NCBI GenBank assembly: GCA_902779165.1
Contig: CACZAN010000004.1
Location: forward strand, 1 to 64,000
Length of the DNA: 64,000 nucleotides
From: an uncultured Bacteroidales bacterium
GTDB lineage: Bacteria; Bacteroidota; Bacteroidia; Bacteroidales; Bacteroidaceae
Direction of reading: 5' to 3'
Below the pieces are notes generated by a model, which was not told where the DNA came from, did no database searches, and saw only the letters and a list, made by a program, of their open reading frames with translations. A program made the position numbers and the translations under genes. How positions within the stretch are numbered: the stretch's first letter is position 1; every line of letters begins with the position of its first letter. Shown piece after piece: positions 6,865 through 15,324 of the stretch.

Positions 6865-8388
6865 TTAATCTATCAGCGGCAGGCTGATGATGAACTTGGT
6901 ACCGCGACCCAGTTCACTTTCTGCCTTGATGGTTCCGTGCATGAGTTCCACCATTCCCTTGACGTAGGCCAGTCCGAGTCCGAAACCTTTGACATCGTGC
7001 TTGTTTCCGGTATGTACACGGTAGAAGCGATGGAAGATGTGCTTGAGGTCATCGTGCCGGATGCCTATTCCGTTGTCCTGAACGGTGATGATGAGGCGCT
7101 GCCCCTGGTTCTTCGTGCTCACCGAGAGCTGCAGGGGTTCGTCGTCGCGGCGATATTTCACGGCATTGTCGAGCAGGTTGAAGACGACATTCGTGAAATG
7201 CATTTCGTCGACATAGATGGCGGCATCTTCAGCATCGAGGTTCGCCTCCAGCTGTCCGCCGGACTGCTGCACCTTGAGGGTGAACGTCTTCACCACATCA
7301 TCGATGATGACGTTGGCATCGACCTCGCGCTCATTGAAGCGGATATTGCCCTTCTCATAGAGCGACATCTGCAACACTTTTTCCACCTGATAGCGCAGGC
7401 GCTTGGTCTCATTAACAATGACGCGGGAGAGATTGTCAATCATCGACTCGGACTTGGTGATGCTCTTATCGCCCAGCATCTGAGCCGCCAGCGAGATGCT
7501 GGAGATTGGAGTCTTGAACTCATGCGTCATGTTATTGATGAAGTCATTCTTCATCTCGGTGTCGCGTTTCTGACGGGCTATCAGCCAAACGGTGAAGCAG
7601 AAGGTGAAGAAGAGGATGAGCGTGAAGAACAGCGAGGGGAGCATGGTGCGGGCGGCACCCAGAATATAGCTGTCCAACTCGGGGAAGTGCACTCTCAGGA
7701 TGCCCATCTTCTGGGAGGGATCGTTGCGGAAGAGGGGCTGGGTGTAGCTGTAGTCAGAGCCCTTGGAGTCAAATTCCTCGCAGCGGAATACTTCGACACC
7801 ATTAGCATCGTAGACCGTGAAATGATAATTCAGGGTGATGCCCGCCGCCATCAGCTCCGATCGCAGGTTGGAATCCAGCAGACGAAAGTCCACGCGGTCG
7901 CGGAAATCGCGCTCACTGGCGTTGTAAAGAATGGTGTTAATGACTTCGTCGAGCACGCCTTTCTGATAGAGGTAAGCATTCTTCACGAACTCCTGGAAGC
8001 GCTGACTGGCGGCATCCAAGGAGGTGGCGGGCTGCAATGTCAGTGCCTTTGGCATGCGCGAAGGATGTATGGCCCTTGACTTCACGCGGAAGGGGGTGAC
8101 AGCAGAGTCTCCCAGCTCCAAGGCTTCCTGAATACGCTGCTGGCTCTCCTTGTCGTTGAGGTTCTCGGCCTCGAAGCCGGTCTGCTGGGCCATGGTTTCG
8201 AGATATCGGAAGGTCTCGTTGCGCTCCAGGTCGCGACTGGTCTGATCCAGGGCACGGAAGACGGTCTCGTCGAACTGCTCCTTACGCATTTTCACCATCG
8301 CCTTCACAATCCGGCCCTGCAACAGCAGCAGGCCGAAGAAGGAAATGCCGATGACGAGGCTGATGATGATGATGGTTGTTCTTTTCAT
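6865..8388 (-). CDS. rprX: sensor histidine kinase, RprX-like
   Basis: 507 residues. There is a first membrane helix at about 5-24, a periplasmic sensor region of about 210 residues, and a second helix near 245-268. The cytoplasmic kinase core follows: H289 in NNMTHEFKTPISS, the N box NLLDNAVKYRRDD near 400, the G1 box DNGIGIRHDD near 436, and GFGLGLAYVKGMVELMHG. It phosphorylates the downstream RprY-like regulator. A well-formed promoter (TTTG, 20 nt, TACCTTTG) lies at 8421-8452. The signal sensed by the periplasmic domain is unknown. Confidence 0.92.
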   Translation of the reverse strand: MKRTTIIIISLVIGISFFGLLLLQGRIVKAMVKMRKEQFDETVFRALDQTSRDLERNETFRYLETMAQQTGFEAENLNDKESQQRIQEALELGDSAVTPFRVKSRAIHPSRMPKALTLQPATSLDAASQRFQEFVKNAYLYQKGVLDEVINTILYNASERDFRDRVDFRLLDSNLRSELMAAGITLNYHFTVYDANGVEVFRCEEFDSKGSDYSYTQPLFRNDPSQKMGILRVHFPELDSYILGAARTMLPSLFFTLILFFTFCFTVWLIARQKRDTEMKNDFINNMTHEFKTPISSISLAAQMLGDKSITKSESMIDNLSRVIVNETKRLRYQVEKVLQMSLYEKGNIRFNEREVDANVIIDDVVKTFTLKVQQSGGQLEANLDAEDAAIYVDEMHFTNVVFNLLDNAVKYRRDDEPLQLSVSTKNQGQRLIITVQDNGIGIRHDDLKHIFHRFYRVHTGNKHDVKGFGLGLAYVKGMVELMHGTIKAESELGRGTKFIISLPLID

Positions 8389-8420
8389 TGCGCAGAGGCG
8401 TTATTTGTCGTTTTCGGCTG

Positions 8421-8452
8421 CAAAGGTAGGGACTTGTCGCTTATGCACCAAA
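8421..8452 (-). promoter_or_regulatory. promoter of rprXY
   Basis: On the minus strand a -33 TTTG (8449-8452) is separated by 20 nt from the -7 TACCTTTG (8421-8428), the expected Bacteroidota layout. The leader is about 25 nt. Confidence 0.7.
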
Positions 8453-8619
8453 CAAAGAAGGAAGATTTATCTTAACATTTTTACAAAATTAACGTATATT
8501 ATCATAGATTTGATGCAAATATGAAATAAACGAACATACTGCGGTCACATTTTGAAGAGTTTTTAGGTCGGAACGAAGGATTTTCAGGTCAAGATGATGA
8601 GAATATCAAAAAAAGGCCT

Positions 8620-8627
8620 TATCTTTG
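8620..8627 (+). promoter_or_regulatory. -7 promoter box of the sialidase gene
   Basis: TATCTTTG lies 30 nt upstream of the ATG at 8657. It makes the apparent upstream start at 8594 impossible, because that would precede transcription start. Confidence 0.6.
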
Positions 8628-8656
8628 TGCCGAAAACAACGATAAAACGTACTCCT

Positions 8657-9916
8657 ATGAAAAAACTCTCCTTCCTGCTGCTGACTTTTGCCTTTACTGC
8701 AACGTCCGTCACCCAAGTGCAAGCTCAGGCGCTGCCCGAAGGTGCCCAATGCCTTTTCGACACCTTTGACGGTTACCACGTTCCCTACCGTATTCCCGCC
8801 ATTACCACCACTCGCAAGGGTCATCTGATTGCCATCACCGACCGTCGCTACTGCATCCTGGATATCGGTTACGGCAAAATCGACATTGCCGCCCGCACGA
8901 GCAAGAACAACGGTCGCACCTGGTCGGCAGACACCGTGATCCAACGGGGCTCGGGAATCGAAGGTTCCTATGACTGCGGCTACGGCGATGTGGCTGTGGT
9001 GGCAGACCGCACCTCGAACCGCATTCTCTGCATGTCTGTCACCGGCAATGTAATATATATATATGGTACGCGCGAGAAGCCCAACCGCATCGCCCGCTGG
9101 TACAGCCCCGACGGTGGCCGCTCGTGGACCAAGGCAGAAGATGTCACCGACGCGTTCTACCAAATGCTGCCCAACACGCGTACCATGTTCATCGGCTCCG
9201 GGCGCATCATGCAAAGCCGCATCGTCAGGAAAGATAAATACTACCGCTTGTATTGCTCGGTACTGACTCGCACGCAGATGGATCAGGAGGATGTGGCCTG
9301 CAACTACGTCATCTACAGCGATGACTTCGGTCTGTCGTGGAACATTCTGGGGGCCACCAGTCTCGACGGCAAGGACAGCCCCTGCGTGGGCGGCGACGAG
9401 CCGAAATGCGAGGAACTGCCCAACGGCGATGTCGTCCTCTCCTCCCGCAAGTGGTACGGCCGCTACTTCAACATCTACCACTTCACGGACATCCGGAACA
9501 ATCAGGAGGCAGGCAGCTGGGGCCAGTGCGTAGCCAGCAACGATATCGAAGGGGGCATCCGCACAGGAAAGACATCCTGCAATGGAGAAATCATGCTGGT
9601 GGATGCTCATGAGACGGGCAGCCGGCGTCCCGTGAAACTGATGCTGCAGAGCTTGCCCTTCGGCGACAACCGCACCAATGTAGGATTCTGGTACAAGGAG
9701 ATTCTGGAGAACGGCATCTACTCGCCGTTGGCCTTCGCGCACAACTGGACATGCGGCATGCAGGTCAGCCATCAGTCGTCGGCGTATTCAACGATGACGC
9801 TGCAGAAAGACGGCCGCATCGCCTTCTACTGGGAGGAGGAATTGCTGGACAATGGATTTGATATGATGTACGCCCCGCTCTCCATCAGCCAGATTACGAA
9901 CGGACGATACTACTAA
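8657..9916 (+). CDS. sialidase family (GH33-like) secreted hydrolase
   Basis: 419 residues with a cleavable signal (MKKLSFLLLTFAFTATSVTQVQA). The catalytic features of exo-alpha-sialidases are present: the first arginine in YRIPAI, Asp-box-like repeats SKNNGRTW, SPDGGRSW and SDDFGLSW, the second arginine region CEELPNGDVVLSSRKW, and the C-terminal SAYSTM...GRIAFYWEE segment that would carry the nucleophilic tyrosine and a glutamate. It probably releases terminal sialic acids from host glycans in the periplasm or outside the cell. The start was set by the promoter box at 8620-8627. No nan genes are adjacent. Confidence 0.85.
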   Translation: MKKLSFLLLTFAFTATSVTQVQAQALPEGAQCLFDTFDGYHVPYRIPAITTTRKGHLIAITDRRYCILDIGYGKIDIAARTSKNNGRTWSADTVIQRGSGIEGSYDCGYGDVAVVADRTSNRILCMSVTGNVIYIYGTREKPNRIARWYSPDGGRSWTKAEDVTDAFYQMLPNTRTMFIGSGRIMQSRIVRKDKYYRLYCSVLTRTQMDQEDVACNYVIYSDDFGLSWNILGATSLDGKDSPCVGGDEPKCEELPNGDVVLSSRKWYGRYFNIYHFTDIRNNQEAGSWGQCVASNDIEGGIRTGKTSCNGEIMLVDAHETGSRRPVKLMLQSLPFGDNRTNVGFWYKEILENGIYSPLAFAHNWTCGMQVSHQSSAYSTMTLQKDGRIAFYWEEELLDNGFDMMYAPLSISQITNGRYY

Positions 9917-9973
9917 GACGCTATTTGATTGAATTAATTTGTTGTTTAGACAATGTCTTATTAGTTGGAATAG

Positions 9974-10205
9974 AAAGCCCCAGCGGGGCTTAATAGAGGT
10001 TCTTGAAGTGTCAAGCGTCTCTTCGAGCCGAGCGGCCAGCCAATTCATTGGCTGGTAATGAATACGTTAATAAAATAGCGTGCCTTTAGGTACGCGATAG
10101 GAATTTGATGTCGCGTACCTAAAGGCACGCATATTCTTTGCCATTTTGTACCAGCCAATGAATTGGCTGGCTACCTTTATCAGATGCCTACGGCATCAAT
10201 CGTGA
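9974..10205. repeat. modular palindromic intergenic repeat, copy 2
   Basis: It carries the same ordered modules as the block at 1-290: CCCCAGCGGGGC, GGTTCTTGAAGTGTCAAG, GAGCGGCCAGCC, a long GCGTGCCTTTAGGTACGCGA / TCGCGTACC...GCACGC inverted repeat, CCAGCCAATGAATTGGCTGG and GATGCCTACGGCATC. Hairpin arms are conserved while spacers differ. With the terminator at 10244-10275 it accounts for the gene-free stretch 9917-10303. Confidence 0.85.
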
Positions 10206-10243
10206 GAACGAAATTAATTCAAACATGTTTAATTCTGAAAGAT

Positions 10244-10275
10244 CCGCCCGTCTCTTACAGCTAAGGGACGGGCGG
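10244..10275 (-). terminator. terminator of the nusB-yajC-ybbR-coaE-DUF5606 operon
   Basis: A 13-bp stem (CCGCCCGTCTCTT / AAGGGACGGGCGG, one wobble) with a 6-nt loop lies 29 nt past the last gene. The T-run is weak (ATCTTTC). Confidence 0.65.
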
Positions 10276-10303
10276 AATGCTATATCACATTGGGAAATAC
10301 GGG

Positions 10304-10741
10304 CTAATCCTTGCGGTCGTCGATATTGTCGCCTTCTGTGGGCTTGAGTTTGGAGAAATCATCAAGGCCGTTCTCGATTAGGATATCGTACCACTGCAAC
10401 AGTTTCTTCACGTCGGAAGGGAACACACGGTCACGGTCAAAGGTGGGAAGCACCTCGCCGAGGTACTCAAAGAGCTGTTCCTTCGAAGCCTTCTTGGCAT
10501 CGAGGCTACTCTTGCCGCCTTGTTCTTTCGCCTTGATAGCAGAGAGCACATCTGCCAGAGGCACTTCCTCCTCATCGGTATACATGGCGATATCTGCCAA
10601 CGAGATGACACGGTCGGAAGAGAACGCGGGGAAACGCTGATGCTTGGCATCCAAGCTCTCAACGATGAGATTGCGGTTTCCACGCGAGACGAGTTTGTAG
10701 AGTCCGGGCTTGCCGGAGATTGCTAAAATTGTTTCGAGCAT
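10304..10741 (-). CDS. DUF5606 domain protein
   Basis: 145 residues. MLETILAISGKPGLYKLVSRGNRNLIVESLD matches the Bacteroidota DUF5606 family, whose N-terminal half has a small beta-rich fold. The C-terminal half is helical (KASKEQLFEYLGEVLPTFDRDRVFPSDVKKLLQWYDIL). It is the last gene of the nusB-yajC-ybbR-coaE cluster, 2 nt after coaE. No signal peptide is present, so it should be cytoplasmic. Its function is unknown. Confidence 0.85.
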   Translation of the reverse strand: MLETILAISGKPGLYKLVSRGNRNLIVESLDAKHQRFPAFSSDRVISLADIAMYTDEEEVPLADVLSAIKAKEQGGKSSLDAKKASKEQLFEYLGEVLPTFDRDRVFPSDVKKLLQWYDILIENGLDDFSKLKPTEGDNIDDRKD

Positions 10742-10743
10742 TT

Positions 10744-11328
10744 TCAGTTTTCTTTATGTTTGAATGTATCTATGAATTCTTTTAGTTGGGGCACCACATC
10801 GCGACCGTCGTTGATGAGGACGAAGTCGGCGGCACGAAGCCTGAAGTCCTCAGCGGTCTGCCGCGCCATTCGCTGCCGCACCTGTTCCTCACCCACCCCA
10901 TCGCGCTGCATGGCACGTCGCAGTCGCAGCTCTTCCGGGGCCGTCACCAGCAGCAAGCAGTCTACAACATCGCGAAAGCCCGCCTCCAGCAGGATGGCAC
11001 TCTCCAATGCGACATCGCCGTCCTTGGCTGTGGCCCAGCGCTGGAAGTCGGCCTTCACGGCCGGATGAACGATGGCATTTATTTTGGCTGCATGATCCTC
11101 TGAAGCAAAGAGGTAGCGCGCCACAATGGGCTTGCAAAGCTTTCCGGACTCATCGTAAGCCTCGTTCCCCAACAGAGCAACGAGTTTCTGGCGTATCTCT
11201 GAGGACTCGACCATGAGGCGGCGAGCCTCCTGGTCACTGTCATAAACAGGGATGCCGAAACGAGATGTCAGCAGCCTCGCGACATAACTCTTTCCACTGC
11301 CGATGCCACCTGTAATACCTATTCTCAT
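10744..11328 (-). CDS. coaE: dephospho-CoA kinase
   Basis: 194 residues. The P-loop GGIGSGKS is at residues 7-14, followed by the DSDQEARRL substrate region near 32 and the LLLVTAPEELRLRRAMQRDG lid region. It performs the last step of coenzyme A synthesis, ATP-dependent phosphorylation of the 3'-hydroxyl of dephospho-CoA. The start overlaps the ybbR stop by 4 nt, indicating coupled translation. Confidence 0.97.
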   Translation of the reverse strand: MRIGITGGIGSGKSYVARLLTSRFGIPVYDSDQEARRLMVESSEIRQKLVALLGNEAYDESGKLCKPIVARYLFASEDHAAKINAIVHPAVKADFQRWATAKDGDVALESAILLEAGFRDVVDCLLLVTAPEELRLRRAMQRDGVGEEQVRQRMARQTAEDFRLRAADFVLINDGRDVVPQLKEFIDTFKHKEN

Positions 11329-12320
11329 TCTTCGGTCTGTTCTATCAGGAACTGGACGGTTTCGGGCTGAATGCGCACTTGCGACACGCCATCCGGCACC
11401 GATCTCAACTGCAGCGGCAGTATGGAATCCCGAAGAGCCATCAATTCTTCATACGTTGCCGTGAGAACAAAGTTATCTTCGGTAATAGTTTTATAGTCCT
11501 TGGCACCCACGCGGAAAGAGATCGTAGCCGTAGACGGGAACGTACGCAAGGTGAGACCTGCGGGGAAGTTCGTTCCGACAATGGGCACCTCGACTCTTTT
11601 CTCGGTATAAACGTCCACCTCAGCCGTCACGGTGACCTCAGCAGGCACGCATTTCATGCCTTTGGAAGAAGCCAACGGCACCTGCCTGACGGTTGTCTGG
11701 GAAAGATTTGTCAGTGACGTGGAAACGGTATAGACGGCAGGCAGCGAATCGAGGAAGTGCTCCTCGGCCCATACGGTGACGGAATCAGGCTCCACCTTCA
11801 ATCCAGCCAGATAGGAGAAGGCGTCGGCCTCCACATGACCGACGAACTCCACAGGCACCAGCTTGCTGACGCCTCTCGTGAAATAATACTCCAGCGTGTC
11901 GGGGCGTATCGTCACAACGCGAGTAGAAGCATCCAACGAGGGTTGAAGCAGCTTCTCTAATTCGCTATGCGGCAGGATTACACGTCCATAGGACCCGCCG
12001 TTATCGTACTGCGAGAAGTCTATCGTCAGGCTACGGCTGCCGAAATGAGCGTAGTAGCGAATCAGCGAAGTACCTTTGTCACGGACGACCACCTCAATAG
12101 GTGATGGCAACTCAGACGTGATGACCGTACCCTCTGGCACATTATCCAGCACGAGGTCATAATCTATTTCCAACTCGTTGGTCTCGTTGAGGGCCTGCAT
12201 CAGCCAGAATCCTGCGGACAGCAGTACGAAGAAGGCAAAGATAAGAGCTTCCCTGCTGAGTCTGCTCAACAGGAAAGTCTTGAAGCTTTCTAAGAAACGG
12301 CTGAACCGCGAGCTGTCCAT
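11325..12320 (-). CDS. YbbR-like domain protein
   Basis: 331 residues. A single N-terminal membrane helix (about 24-43, ALIFAFFVLLSAGFWLMQAL) is followed by an extracytoplasmic part with repeated YbbR-type beta domains (for example EGTVITSELPSPIEVVVRDKG and VEPDSVTVWAEEHFLDSL). Members of the family in Firmicutes (CdaR) regulate a diadenylate cyclase. Whether that applies here is unknown, since no dac gene is adjacent. The gene sits between yajC and coaE. Confidence 0.88.
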   Translation of the reverse strand: MDSSRFSRFLESFKTFLLSRLSREALIFAFFVLLSAGFWLMQALNETNELEIDYDLVLDNVPEGTVITSELPSPIEVVVRDKGTSLIRYYAHFGSRSLTIDFSQYDNGGSYGRVILPHSELEKLLQPSLDASTRVVTIRPDTLEYYFTRGVSKLVPVEFVGHVEADAFSYLAGLKVEPDSVTVWAEEHFLDSLPAVYTVSTSLTNLSQTTVRQVPLASSKGMKCVPAEVTVTAEVDVYTEKRVEVPIVGTNFPAGLTLRTFPSTATISFRVGAKDYKTITEDNFVLTATYEELMALRDSILPLQLRSVPDGVSQVRIQPETVQFLIEQTEE

Positions 12321-12332
12321 GGCAGCTAAGAG

Positions 12333-12662
12333 TTACTTGCTGTAGTTATCTGCGCCTGTTGCGCCGCCCGTAGCAAAGACGCTGTTGCGGTCCACGCGAA
12401 CGCGCACACCGTTGGCGATCTCCACCGTCAGCACATTATTCACTTCGTCTACATCACGAACGACACCATAGATGCCTCCGGCAGTAACGATTTCCTGACC
12501 TTTCTCGATGGAGTTGCGGAATTTCTGAATTTCCTTTTGCTTCTTCTGCTGCGGACGGATCATGAAGAAATACATGATGGCGAACATAGCAACAAGCATC
12601 AGGATCATTCCGAGGCCACCATCACCTTGCGAGGCCTGGAGAAGGATAAGAAGTGTTTGCAT
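12333..12662 (-). CDS. yajC: preprotein translocase subunit YajC
   Basis: 109 residues. One membrane helix (GMILMLVAMFAIMYFFMI) is followed by RPQQKKQKEIQKFRNSIEKGQEIVTAGGIYGVV, the family hallmark. It is an accessory of the Sec translocon in the inner membrane. It lies 34 nt downstream of nusB. Confidence 0.96.
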   Translation of the reverse strand: MQTLLILLQASQGDGGLGMILMLVAMFAIMYFFMIRPQQKKQKEIQKFRNSIEKGQEIVTAGGIYGVVRDVDEVNNVLTVEIANGVRVRVDRNSVFATGGATGADNYSK

Positions 12663-12696
12663 AATAAAAAGAAATGTTTATGTGATTAATATTCAA

Positions 12697-13692
12697 TTAG
12701 TCCTGTTCGTCGCCTTCAGAAGTCTTATCCGGTGAGTCATTCTCTGATTCCGTGGATTCTGCCATCTGCTTGCGAATCTTGCCCTCGTCAATAAGGCGGC
12801 GGGCAATGGCATCCAGCATACCGTTGACATAGCGGCTGCTCTGGGGAGTGGAATACATCTTGGCAATTTCCACATACTCATTGATGCTGACCGATACCGG
12901 GATGGCGGGGAAAGTGCAAATCTCGGCCAGTGCCGTCTGCATGATGATGAGGTCCATCAGCGCCAAGCGGTTGAGGTCCCAGTTATGCAGCATCTGCGAG
13001 ATCATCATCCGATAGTTCTCGGAACCCAGCAGCGAAGCACGGAACAGACGTGTGGCGAACTCGCGGTCCTCCTCGTCCTTGAACTCCGGCAACAGCTTCT
13101 GCCGCGCCCCCGTCTTGGGGTCGAAACGTTTGATGGTCTTCAGCACAAAGGTATCTACGATGAAACGGTCGTCGTTCCAATAGAGGCTCTTGTCTTCCAA
13201 AATCTGCTCCAGGTCCTCGTTGTCAACAAAGACTGCGCGGTACAACCGGCGCCAGAAGTCGCGGTCGGCAGCGTACGTCGGTTCGGTAGGATCTGCCATC
13301 CATTCTTTGTAGACGTCAGATTCGACAATCTGATTATAGAGTCTGCGCACGAAATCCTCTTCATCAGCCCACGTTTTCTTCTGATCCTCGCTGAACTCCA
13401 GCAGTTGCTGGTTCGCCTGTAGCTGGGCCATAAACTGGTTATCTATAAACTTGGTGCTTGGAGGTTCCCCCTCTCCCAAACGACGATAGCGGTTTGCAGC
13501 TGTCTCCACCCTGCGCTCGGCGACACGATGGACGGCAACCATCAAGGACAACATATAAAGATATAAATCATAAGCCTTGGAAAGGCTGAACCCAAGTTCT
13601 TTCAAGGCAATATCAAGATTGCCGTTTCCATTTTGATAGTAAGCGTACGAAAGTTGTACTACTTTCAGTCGGATTAGTTCTCTATTTACCAT
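12697..13692 (-). CDS. nusB: transcription antitermination factor NusB, long form
   Basis: 331 residues, about twice the length of the enterobacterial protein. The C-terminal 150 residues carry the all-helical NusB domain (NWDLNRLALMDLIIMQTALAEI ... PVSVSINEYVEIAKMYSTPQSSRYVNGMLDAI). The N-terminal half is the helical extension usual in Bacteroidota. NusB binds boxA with S10 in rRNA antitermination. It is the first gene of the operon and follows a -7 box at 13736-13743 and a 5' hairpin. An acidic Ser/Glu tail ends the protein. Confidence 0.95.
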   Translation of the reverse strand: MVNRELIRLKVVQLSYAYYQNGNGNLDIALKELGFSLSKAYDLYLYMLSLMVAVHRVAERRVETAANRYRRLGEGEPPSTKFIDNQFMAQLQANQQLLEFSEDQKKTWADEEDFVRRLYNQIVESDVYKEWMADPTEPTYAADRDFWRRLYRAVFVDNEDLEQILEDKSLYWNDDRFIVDTFVLKTIKRFDPKTGARQKLLPEFKDEEDREFATRLFRASLLGSENYRMMISQMLHNWDLNRLALMDLIIMQTALAEICTFPAIPVSVSINEYVEIAKMYSTPQSSRYVNGMLDAIARRLIDEGKIRKQMAESTESENDSPDKTSEGDEQD

Positions 13693-13706
13693 AAACTTCT
13701 TGATTC

Positions 13707-13729
13707 ATCGGAGCTCTTTTCTCCGATTT
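13707..13729 (-). promoter_or_regulatory. 5' leader hairpin of the nusB operon
   Basis: ATCGGAG / CTCCGAT stem with a small A-rich loop. With transcription starting around 13729, the hairpin would form at the very 5' end of the mRNA, about 15 nt before the start codon. Role unknown; possibly transcript stabilisation. Confidence 0.45.
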
Positions 13730-13735
13730 CGAGTG

Positions 13736-13743
13736 CAAAAGTA
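13736..13743 (-). promoter_or_regulatory. -7 promoter box of the nusB operon
   Basis: TACTTTTG on the minus strand fits TAnnTTTG and lies 44 nt upstream of the nusB ATG. Confidence 0.55.
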
Positions 13744-13817
13744 GTCATTTTAGAGGAAAAAGTCATGCTTTAGACGAAGTTTTTCAACTTTTTTTAGGTC
13801 GTTCGGCTAATTATGGC

Positions 13818-13825
13818 TAATTTTG
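13818..13825 (+). promoter_or_regulatory. -7 promoter box of the DUF3276 gene
   Basis: TAATTTTG fits TAnnTTTG and lies 39 nt upstream of the ATG at 13864, divergent from the nusB promoter. Confidence 0.5.
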
Positions 13826-13863
13826 TCAACCAAAACAGATGATTTAACCATTAGGAAAGACAA

Positions 13864-14205
13864 ATGAAAGAAAGTTTTAGCCATTCAGGAGGTCACGAAA
13901 AGGACATCCTCTTCTCTCGCACCATCAAGGCGGGAAAACGAATTTATTACGTCGATGTGAAACAGAACAGCCGCAATGACATGTATCTCTCGCTGACAGA
14001 AAGCAAGAAGATTGTCTCCGGCGACACAGAGATGCCACAGTTCAGCTACGAGAAGCACAAGATCTTCATCTACCCCGAGGATTTCGAGAAGTTCTCGACG
14101 GCTATCGCTGATGCCATGAAATACATCTTCGAGCAGAACGGGCACGTAGAACAGCGACCGGAGCCGGAGGACGGCGAAATCAAGCTCGAAGACATCGAGT
14201 TCTAA
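13864..14205 (+). CDS. DUF3276 (PUR-alpha-like nucleic-acid binding) protein
   Basis: 113 residues. DILFSRTIKAGKRIYYVDVKQNSRNDMYLSLTESKK followed by FSYEKHKIFIYPEDFEKF gives the beta-beta-beta-beta-alpha PUR repeat typical of the Bacteroidota and spirochaete DUF3276 family, which binds single-stranded nucleic acid as a dimer. It is a single-gene unit, with its own promoter and a perfect 12-bp terminator downstream. Confidence 0.92.
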   Translation: MKESFSHSGGHEKDILFSRTIKAGKRIYYVDVKQNSRNDMYLSLTESKKIVSGDTEMPQFSYEKHKIFIYPEDFEKFSTAIADAMKYIFEQNGHVEQRPEPEDGEIKLEDIEF

Positions 14206-14310
14206 GACGGCACATCGTCTCTAAGAAAACGAAGAGGCACTTCGCGCGCGCACATTAATTATTTATCAGCACACAATTCTTCACAAGAAGACAGTATTAC
14301 TCAAGACAAT

Positions 14311-14340
14311 GGCGGCCTGCTCCCTATCGAGCAGGCCGCC
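14311..14340. terminator. terminator hairpin
   Basis: A perfect 12-bp GC-rich stem GGCGGCCTGCTC / GAGCAGGCCGCC with a 6-nt loop lies between the convergent DUF3276 gene and the lipoprotein operon. No T-run follows on the plus strand, so it may work as a bidirectional mRNA end. Confidence 0.7.
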
Positions 14341-14364
14341 ATATCATATCTAACACAGGAAAGA

Positions 14365-15270
14365 TTATTCTGAAGGAACAAGACGGAAGACGACTTCAAC
14401 TCTCCATTTTTCATCAATGCCATTATTAATGGTACTTAACAATGTCAACCAGCACTGACCTTTATTCACTCCTTCTTTATATATCTTCACACGTGAGACA
14501 CCGTCCTTGATGAATTCGTTGGCCTTAGAATTCTCATCTTCCCAAGTGAACTTAAGATCTACGCCATCGTCCTTCCAGTTAGAGGTGTTCTCCCAAATAG
14601 CAGTATAAGACTCCTTGTTCTTGAAGGAAGCAGAGAACTTGAGAGTGCCGAAGAAAGCAACCTTCTGGAGGTCAAAACCCTCGAGGTCCTCAATGATCAC
14701 ACAGCCTTTATTTTCTGCAAACTCCTTCATTTCTTGAAAATTGGCACCAACAAATTCCTTCATAAACGAACCCGGATTTTCTACTTGCTCACCTTTAACA
14801 ATTACATGCGTCAAATTTAACTGGGTTTTGAAGGGTTTCCAGTCAGCCAGAAGGTCATCTGCGCCAGAAGCAGAAGGTGCGGTCTTCTTAGCTTCAACGG
14901 TGACACTCTCACCAGCAACCGTGATTACCACTTTATAGTCGGAACCGTTCACTGTGACTTTGAACTGATATGTCTGGCCATCAGGAGCAGTGACCGTGTA
15001 GACACCATTACTTTCGGTGTAAGTACCAACGATGTACTCAACACCATCTAAGCCCTCCACTTCGATGATGGCGCTGCTGCCTTCACTGAAGGAAACGCTC
15101 TGGATGGGGGTGTCCCAAGAGGAGAAGGTATAAGTAGCAGCCTTAGCTTTGTTGGGAGCCTCGGGGAATACATACGGTTCGCTGCTTTCGTTATCGTCGC
15201 TACCGCAAGCGGTGAAGCCAAGAGGCAGGGCTACTGCCATCAGGGCAACAAATAATTTGTTCAGTTTCAT
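14365..15270 (-). CDS. lipoprotein with Ig-like N-terminal region
   Basis: 301 residues. The lipoprotein signal MKLNKLFVALMAVALPLGFTAC is followed by GSDDNESSE, a linker typical of Bacteroidota surface lipoproteins. Residues about 45-130 form a beta-rich region (IIEVEGLDGVEYIVGTYTESNGVYTVTAPDGQTYQFKVTVNG). The rest is mixed and unrecognised. It is the second gene after the beta-barrel protein at 15325, with a 54-nt gap, so the two probably form a pair in the outer membrane. Confidence 0.75.
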   Translation of the reverse strand: MKLNKLFVALMAVALPLGFTACGSDDNESSEPYVFPEAPNKAKAATYTFSSWDTPIQSVSFSEGSSAIIEVEGLDGVEYIVGTYTESNGVYTVTAPDGQTYQFKVTVNGSDYKVVITVAGESVTVEAKKTAPSASGADDLLADWKPFKTQLNLTHVIVKGEQVENPGSFMKEFVGANFQEMKEFAENKGCVIIEDLEGFDLQKVAFFGTLKFSASFKNKESYTAIWENTSNWKDDGVDLKFTWEDENSKANEFIKDGVSRVKIYKEGVNKGQCWLTLLSTINNGIDEKWRVEVVFRLVPSE

Positions 15271-15324
15271 TTTTTCTTCTGTTTTTATAGGGTTAACTAA
15301 TTGATGTCTAAGTTATTTAAACAA

